Assembly (NCBI GenBank): GCA_035610835.1 | Contig: JAYJML010000042.1 | Location: forward strand, 124,001-188,000 | Direction of reading: 5' to 3' | Source: Ophiura sarsii | Lineage: Eukaryota > Echinodermata > Ophiuroidea > Amphilepidida > Ophiuridae | Length of the DNA stretch: 64,000 nucleotides | Part shown: piece after piece, positions 58,321 through 64,000 of the stretch | How the letters are laid out: every line of letters starts with the position of its first letter | How positions within the stretch are numbered: the first letter of the stretch is position 1 | The notes under the pieces: model-generated | Databases searched by the model: none | The model's input: the letters and a program-made list of their open reading frames with translations, nothing else | What the model was told of the DNA's origin: nothing | Program-made: the position numbers and the translations under genes

Positions 58321-58394
58321 GCGCCGTTGGCTTAGTCGGTAGAGCATTGGGTTAATGATCGAAAGGCCGGTGGTTCGAATCCCACCCAGAATGC
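58321..58394 (+). tRNA. tRNA-like sequence (Asn-type body, AAT at the anticodon position)
   Basis: TTGGCTTAGTCGGTAGAGC (box A), loop TTAATGA, CGAAAGGCC and GGTGGTTCGAATCCCACC (box B) follow tRNA order, and the 3' half resembles tRNA-Asn. The acceptor stem is poor and the T stem has lost a base, so it is probably not functional. It is mirrored by 61004-61076. Confidence 0.55.
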
Positions 58395-59046
58395 TTTTTT
58401 TGTCTTCGTTAGTATCATATTAAATGTAATAATTTTATGTTGGGTTTGTTTATCGTTTCCATAATATTTGTGAATCTACGGACAAGATACTTTTAATTTG
58501 AATGATTGTCTAAATTCAATAATTTGAATGCAGTTCAACTTTTACTTGTTCATTGTCAGCGTTGCGTAAATTGAATTATTGAGACCCTATTATAGCCCCA
58601 TTGTTACACAACTAATCTGGGAAAGGTCAATTGTGCCATTATGAAAAGAGTCAATCGTTTTATCATTGAATCGATATTCTGATTTCCCATGTTTAGGCCT
58701 ACATGATTGTACAGTACAGTCATGTGCATGTACCAACATATTATCTGTTTGTCATGTTTGTAGCTTCGTTGAAATAATTCCAGTCAGAAGTCAAGGCATG
58801 AAAATACCGTCTATTTTGTTCGCCCCGACCCGCCAGTAAACCGAGATTTCAAGAAAACAAATACAAATCGGGTAATTTGCAACTCGCGATTGTGACGGAT
58901 TGCCTCGATCAATCATGATCATCTTAGACTCATTTTGAAGGGGAAGGCCTATTTATGTAGGATATTATTTCCGATTTAATAAAAAAAACCACCAAATTGT
59001 TGTTACTTTTTTTGAGTCGATAAAGATGCAAATCAACGCGATCGTA

Positions 59047-59257
59047 CTCTCTTAAATCAAAAGATTGACAAGTCAATCTTAAAGATTGTGCTTAGGGAAA
59101 GATCTTAAAAGATTGAAAATATTCAATCTAATAGAGTGAAATTTCAATATATCGGATTGAAACTTCACTCTATTAGATTGAAAATTTTCAATCTTTTAAG
59201 ATCTTTCCCTAAGCACAATCTTTAAGATTGACTTGTCAATCTTTTGATTTAAGAGAG
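59047..59257. mobile_element. 211-bp near-perfect palindromic MITE with TA duplication
   Basis: CTCTCTTAAATCAAAAGATT pairs with AATCTTTTGATTTAAGAGAG, and the pairing continues through AAGATTGTGCTTAGGGAAAG to a ~20 bp centre. TA at 59045-59046 and 59258-59259 flank it. The related copy at 16125-16150 keeps the empty site (GCGATCGTAAACATCG in reverse), proving the insertion and the TA duplication. A transcript would fold into one ~95-bp hairpin. Confidence 0.9.
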
Positions 59258-59462
59258 TAAACATCGTAATTTTGATGATTTTTAGACGTCGTAGCAAAAA
59301 AATTGTGCACAGGAAATGTTCCTAACGTATTCAACTTTATAAAAATATGTTTATTTGTAATACATTTTTGGACAGGGGTCAGGGCCACGACTTTTATTCA
59401 CCTACAGTAAATATATACGCCATTTTCCAACACACAGACTAAATCGTTTTCTCTAACAAAAG

Positions 59463-59547
59463 GTATTCTGCAGGATTCGAACCGGGGAGGGGAGAATGCA
59501 TCCATTAGATTACTAGTCCATAGTCGTTACCGCTCGGCCATAACTAC
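59463..59547 (-). tRNA. tRNA-Ser-like sequence with an AGT anticodon position, second copy
   Basis: On the minus strand this shows the same serine-type features as 15837-15917: TTATGGCCGAGCGG, loop CTAGTAA, a long variable arm and CGGTTCGAATCCTGC. The T arm is well kept, while the acceptor is weak. It lies inside the ~1.05 kb repeat at 58780-60036. Confidence 0.55.
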
Positions 59548-60527
59548 TCATTGACGTGTCTATGTGTTGTCTATTAATTAACTAGCGGTGAACTATTGAG
59601 TATTCGACGAAATGTTAGCCAAATTGAACCCAAAATGTGAAAACGGTATCGCTGCAAGCTTGGTTTGGATTAAATGTAAAGAGAAATAAATTGATGATCG
59701 TAAAAGGTTATTCATTTAAAGCTTTTAATGAGACAGGGGTCAGGGCCACGGGAAATATACCTTATTTTTTCAGTAATGACAACAACAAAATCTTCTTCAG
59801 AAAATGACATTTTCAAGCAGAAACGTCCCTGCAAACATGAATTTACCATATAAAAAAGTGGATTAATATTTAATTCCTGCCCTTAGTGAAAATCTCCCTA
59901 GTCACATGGCGTTGAACCACATTTAAATCCCTTAATGTTGGCATTGTATAAGGCTGACATTTTGGCATAATAAATTGCACGAGATCGACATCCTCTTTTC
60001 AAGGGAAAACAAAATCGCGTCGTATGTACAATAGACCGGTTCAAACAGATCAGATGGGAAATAAGAATCGATTCAACGATGACTGACTTCTTTCAATAAC
60101 AATTGGCCTGATAGATTATTGCGTGAATAACCATGGTGTAACAATGAGCACTACCAAAACCCTATTGTATATTTCACGGACATAAATTATGCTAATGAGC
60201 TCATTAAATGACGTCACTCACATCATCGGGTTTTGCCGATGATTGAAATCCGTTGATTGAAATTCTAGGTCGAGTAAAATGATGTTCTTATTTGTTGTCT
60301 GTGAGCTTTTCTGATTTTTTTCCCGTATTGGAGTATTTTTTTATTGAAAATAGACAGTTCAAATTAAACGTTGGTTCCAAGTTCAAGTGACAGCACATGC
60401 ATTAAAGGCGACAGCAAAGGCAATATGCAAGCAACATTTGAGAAAAAACGATGCCCGACTTTGCAAGAAAGTGTACGGGGAAGTGTACGGGTGAACATGA
60501 CAAACCAAAACAGCCTAGTAAATAATC

Positions 60528-60544
60528 ACCTCCGTGGCGCAATT

Positions 60545-60584
<40 letters not shown>

Positions 60585-60601
60585 GAGTCCAGCTGGGGGC
60601 G
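60528..60601 (+). tRNA. tRNA-Asn (anticodon GTT), nearly intact
   Basis: GTGGCGCAATTGGTTAGCGC (box A and D arm), TTCGGCTGTTAACCGAA (a perfect anticodon stem with loop CTGTTAA) and GGTGGTTCGAGTCC (box B) match tRNA-Asn(GTT) of animals closely. The total of 74 nt fits. Departures are an A-C at the top of the acceptor stem, one T-stem mismatch and a GGGGGC 3' side. It could be a working gene or a recent pseudogene. It lies inside the 3.4 kb element, where the other tRNA-like sequences are more decayed. Confidence 0.75.
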
Positions 60602-61003
60602 TTGTTACTTTTTGCATTTAATGCAGATCGACAAATCACAGTAAAAATATAATATTGACAAAATCACAGACCACTTACACAAAAATCGCATCTGCGCATG
60701 CTCCTGTCGTGATCGAAATCTACCACACAAGCAATGGGCGAGTTTTATAAGTGATGAGCGGGGTATTTCAATAATTCAATAAACGCAACGCTAAGCATGT
60801 ATTAAACCTATACATGTACATGTACATGCATCCATGAAGTGATAGTACATTAGTACATTCAAATTAAAACCTCATTGAATCTGTAAGAAAATCATTCTAT
60901 TAAATAAAATGAAAAGTATCTGGGATCAAAATAATATTATGATTGAACGATATTAAAATAATCTCTACATTTACTAAATATAATAATAACGGGAAAAACA
61001 AAA

Positions 61004-61076
61004 CATTCTCTATGGGATTCGAACCCACGGTCTTCAGATTATAAATCTGAAGCCCTACCGATTGCGCTAACGGAGC
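61004..61076 (-). tRNA. tRNA-Ile-like sequence (anticodon TAT)
   Basis: On the minus strand GTTAGCGCAATCGGTAGGGC (box A), TCAGATTTATAATCTGA (a perfect 5-bp anticodon stem with loop TTTATAA, anticodon TAT) and GTGGGTTCGAATCCCAT (a good T arm) are present. Only the acceptor stem is broken. It is the mirror of 58321-58394 in the other arm, with a different anticodon. Confidence 0.6.
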
Positions 61077-61475
61077 ATTGAATGACAATAACAGAACAGA
61101 CATAAATTCATTGTATGTATTTAACATAGGGTTCTCGCCCAATAAATGATTTAATGTTGTTTCAGATTATAACTGTGGTTTCATTCAAATGAATAGAATG
61201 ACTTTTCGAAACATTTCTAGACATGAATTTTGTTCGTACATGTTGCTGTTTGTAGCCAATCTTTCGGTACACGAGCTATCAACATTACATCATGGGGTTT
61301 ATATGATGTATACGCGGATCTCGGGTATGTAGCGAGTCATGTGACTTTTGCCCGGGGCAAACATTTGAGATTCGGAAGTGCCTTTAAGAATAAACTTTTA
61401 AAAGACGTTTTGATCGCGAGATGGCGCCCTGTATATCAGAGATAAAAACGTGCTAAATGCTGGTTTTATACGGTA

Positions 61476-61800
61476 TTGTTTTTGTTTCTGTGGACCGACT
61501 ATCATTTTCGAATTACTCGAAAACTAATCGACCTATTCCAACCAGAATCGGCACACGTTATTTTTTTCTCGACATGCGCTACGACTCCGCGTTTCGGAAA
61601 AAAATACGCGCTGGAATTGTTTTTATCGTGGATTTAGCTTATCTCAGATTATCTAATATTATCTCTCCCATTGAAAACAATGGGAAAATACTCCCGATGA
61701 GATATCTCAAAAACTAATTGAGCTATTGCATTGGAAAATGTGCACACAGGCTGATGACTACAACAGCTTTAATTAATGTGCTACTCGGGAAATGTTGACT
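61476..61800. other. Non-coding with an internal duplicated phrase
   Basis: ACTCGAAAACTAATCGACCT (near 61516) and CTCAAAAACTAATTGAGCTA (near 61707) recur about 190 bp apart, with following GGCACACG/GTGCACAC words. CCCATTGAAAACAATGGG is a short palindrome near 61668. No element type is assigned. Confidence 0.4.
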
Positions 61801-62037
61801 GTTTCCATGGCAACGTGAGCCATTCACATAAAAAATACCAAATTTCACTGGTTTCCATGGAAACCATGCACAAACAAAATTTGTTGAATTCATAAAAATA
61901 TGTACATGCATATATAGCATCATGCTGCCAGGTTTCAGAGTCACACATGCAAAAATGAGTGCTTGAGAGCTCATTTTGTGGCTAATTTTGTAATTTTTCA
62001 CAATTGGTTGTCACGGTAACCCGAAAAGCGACGTCAC
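61801..62037. promoter_or_regulatory. Cluster of RFX/X-box-like sites and a CRE-like site
   Basis: GTTTCCATGGCAAC (61801-61814), GTTTCCATGGAAAC (61851-61864, a perfect palindrome) and GTTGTCACGGTAAC (62007-62020) fit the RFX X-box pattern of two GTTNCC-type half-sites. GCGACGTCAC (62029-62038) follows the third site by about 8 bp, like an X2/CRE element. No promoter or first exon was recognised next to it, so a regulatory role is inferred from motifs only. Confidence 0.4.
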
Positions 62038-62039
62038 AC

Positions 62040-64000
62040 ATTTTAAGCGAACTGACCTGAATCGACAATTTGTCGACTCGACCCGACGCTGAAAATCTCG
62101 TTTCAATCGCTCAATTCGTTCCAAAGATATTGCCCCGACAAGGTTTTTGCCCTGTCTGGGCTGGCTGATAATCTGCTAGAACAACAAACCATACTTAGTA
62201 TTATTTGTCATCAGTTGGTATTATTCATCATAGGGTATTTTGCATGTTTCACTATAGGCATTAGGCAGATAGGCTTACTTGCTAATATTTTACTTCCAAA
62301 TCCAAGAGATGGTTTATAGGCTCATTACATTCCGAACTGTACGTGTCGTATATGATACATTACCATTCAGACTCAAAGTAAAAGAGATGATATTATATGA
62401 TTGATTGAATCAGAGCGGGAATCAGTGAATGAGTGATGCTATTACAGTTACACCTCCCTGATTGAATCAAATGGAAAGCTTATAAAAGTTATATTATAAA
62501 TTTCTTTCAATATATAGGTTACTGTACCTAACTCTCGCATTCTATCGAAATCTTTATTCCATTTCTGTAAAGGTATGACACTGGTAGTAGCCTACTACTA
62601 CTACTAGGCCTATGTATCACAAAATGTTGTCAAATTCTAGACAAAACCATAATTATATTGGCACATAAGTAGTGCGATCTCCCGCCGGGTTTGTTTCTGG
62701 GAGCACCACACCAAATATCTTTCTCATTGAAATACGTGTAAAAGTGCCATATTTCAAGACACCTTTTCTACCCTCCGGTTACATTTATGACATACTTGTC
62801 ACCTATGACCATTTTCAGTAACACCTCAACTTTAATTTAAGCCTTGTTCCATGAGGGGTTATTAAGCTAAATTTTCCGCTACGGACCTGCACATAGCGCC
62901 CTCACTTTTTCACGTTTTCTGGCATGCCTGTTTACCATTTAGGCAGGTGCTTACGCCCTGGGCACTATTTAGGTCGATAAATTAAAAATAAGGTATTTTA
63001 TCATTGTAGGTGCAACGGATAGGTCCCACTCGTTCATTTAAATACAAACATACCATCCCCGGAGAAACAAATTGCCCGAAAACCTCACATTTACAAGCCT
63101 AGTCTTCGTGCTTTTCCGGAACTATTACACTAGATAGTTCTTCCATTGAACTACACGCATTGTTGCCATTGTTGGCATATTAAATGTATGTGCATTTCTT
63201 ACCCTTAGTTACAACAATATTTGGAGTATTTTTGCACATGAATATTTTCATTAAAGACATAATTTTGTTAAAATATTTTTGTTGTGTGACCAATCTAGAC
63301 TCCATTTTGCGTCTATGTGCCTAAACAGTGCCGCCATAATTGTCAAAGAATAGGCCTATCTGCTATTATTCAGGTCTTAGATCAGGCCAAGTAAAATAAA
63401 TAACATGTTGATCATCCGTTCTTTTTTTTTAAATGGTGAGGGAGGCCCTTTTATTATGTTATTTTTGTTACTATTCATTTATGTGTGAAATTCCAATTCC
63501 TGAAGCTTTTGGCCTCATATTGTGAAAACAAAGAGGCCCTTATTAGTTCATGTTATTTCCTAACTGTCCTACCCCTAGGCTGGAACAATAGTGTGCAATG
63601 TGTTTATAAATACTACTGAAACACTTCTATACATCTCTTTTATGACAACGGTATATGAATTAATGTTATAAAGCTAATATAAGATATCCTAATATTTCAA
63701 ATTCACCAAAAAAGTGAGGGCGGGGACAATCAACATGTTATTTATTTTACTTGGCCTTATATGAGACCCTATTTTTTGTTGTAGAACCACAATAGTTGAA
63801 GTTGAGATTACCGTAATGAATTTAGGTTGACAAAATTATGATGGTTTTCGAGGATTGTTTTTTTCTAAAATTGGTTTGCCTATCGAAAAATGCAACCCTG
63901 CTATATATTTTTCTTTTTCATTCTTTTTTTACTGCTTGCTGTTTATCATAATCTCAATCATAATTTCAATACTAGGCTTGATAGTTGTTGTTCTCTGTGA
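62040..64000. other. Non-coding; one 29-bp inverted repeat
   Basis: AGGCCAAGTAAAATAAATAA (start of a 29-bp arm, 63384-63412) recurs inverted at 63729-63757, possibly marking a ~375 bp MITE. A short CTA repeat lies at 62590-62605. I see no gene. Confidence 0.45.

Larger units (their letters stand above)
58780..60036 (-). repeat. ~1.05 kb tRNA-Ser-bearing repeat, inverted copy of 15331-16391
   Basis: TTCAAGGGAAAACAAAATCG, TCAGGGCCACGACTTTTATT and AAGGCATGAAAATACCGTCT match the earlier copy in reverse. Once the 211-bp MITE at 59047 and its TA duplication are removed, the length is 1,044 versus 1,061 bp. It lacks the CAGTGGCG/polyC ends seen around the first copy, so those ends may not belong to this repeat. 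It sits in the centre of the 3.4 kb element. Confidence 0.75.
57968..61383. mobile_element. 3.4 kb TTAA-flanked foldback element with tRNA-like sequences in both arms
   Basis: TTAA at 57964-57967 and 61384-61387 flank AGGCACTTCC and GGAAGTGCCT. Inverted arms extend inward from both ends (58000-58270 against 61080-61350, about 90% alike) and then less well to about 58700 and 60060. It is clearly related to the 14364-20939 element: shared words are CACATGACTC, CCTATGTTAAAAAC, GAATCGATTC-like text and the mirrored tRNA-like sequences. Its centre is the ~1.05 kb repeat 58780-60036. No transposase is visible. Confidence 0.75.
57878..61473. mobile_element. Perfect palindromic MITE split at its central TTAA
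   Basis: The left arm 57876-57967 (TACCGTATAAAACCAGC through TTTATTCTTAA) and the right arm 61384-61475 are, base for base, reverse complements over about 92 bp. They meet at the palindromic centre TTCTTAAGAA. Flanking TA and CCGTATAAAACC ends suggest a Tc1/mariner-type MITE of ~0.18 kb. The TTAA at its exact centre served as the target for the 3.4 kb element now between the arms. Confidence 0.75.

Noticed and set aside
58321..58394. Calling this a functional tRNA-Ile(AAT)
   Set aside because: The acceptor stem does not pair and the T stem lacks a base, so only a tRNA-like origin is supported.

Overview
This is eukaryotic, almost certainly metazoan, nuclear DNA. It is AT-rich, intron- and transposon-dominated, and nearly free of intact genes. 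The only confident host coding sequence is two in-phase ankyrin-repeat exons on the + strand (1-57 and 23655-23753), separated by a 23.6 kb intron and followed by at least 40 kb of further intron or intergenic DNA. The mix of transposons (Penelope-like, CR1- and L1/Tx1-type LINEs, probable DIRS and Gypsy pieces, hAT, mariner, TTAA elements of the T2/Kolobok type) and a RAG1 N-terminus-like zinc-binding exon fit a marine invertebrate, possibly an echinoderm or hemichordate. That placement is inference; no sequence here names the species.

Layout. 1-13.4 kb: ankyrin exon, polyG/polyC tracts, two families of tandem repeats carrying a GCGGCCATTTT core, a broken Penelope-like element (7.4-8.7 kb), a palindromic MITE at 10 kb, a G-poor C/A-rich stretch (12.15-12.78 kb) and inverted 33-bp tandem repeats (12.9-13.3 kb). 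13.4-21.2 kb: an old L1/Tx1-type LINE on the minus strand, split at a TTAA by a 6.6 kb element with long inverted arms. Each arm carries a tRNA-like sequence, and the element is itself hit by a 1.37 kb hAT-type unit and a 0.9 kb TA-flanked palindrome. 21.5-33 kb: two copies of a multi-kb transposon with decayed minus-strand coding pieces, the second ankyrin exon, and nested mariner-like elements (24.0-25.8 kb). 33.6-37.3 kb: a large element whose ends are inverted arrays of ~155-bp repeats around one decayed gene with XPG/PIN-like acidic motifs. 42-48 kb: a 243-bp duplication, the RAG1-N-like exon, a third copy of the 21-30 kb transposon split by a CR1-type LINE, and a DIRS-like ORF1. 48-57 kb: MITEs, including a TTAA MITE apparently split by 4.4 kb and a hAT nested inside another hAT. 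57.9-61.5 kb: a perfect palindromic MITE split at its central TTAA by a 3.4 kb relative of the 14-21 kb element, again with tRNA-like sequences in both arms, plus a near-intact tRNA-Asn(GTT). 61.8-62.04 kb: three RFX/X-box-like sites and a CRE-like site.

No operon-like cooperation is visible. Most coding fragments are transposon relics with stops and frameshifts. The most unusual structures are the tRNA-bearing foldback TTAA elements, the PIN-like element with inverted subterminal arrays, and the RAG1-N-like exon. All calls come from reading the sequence; no database search was run.
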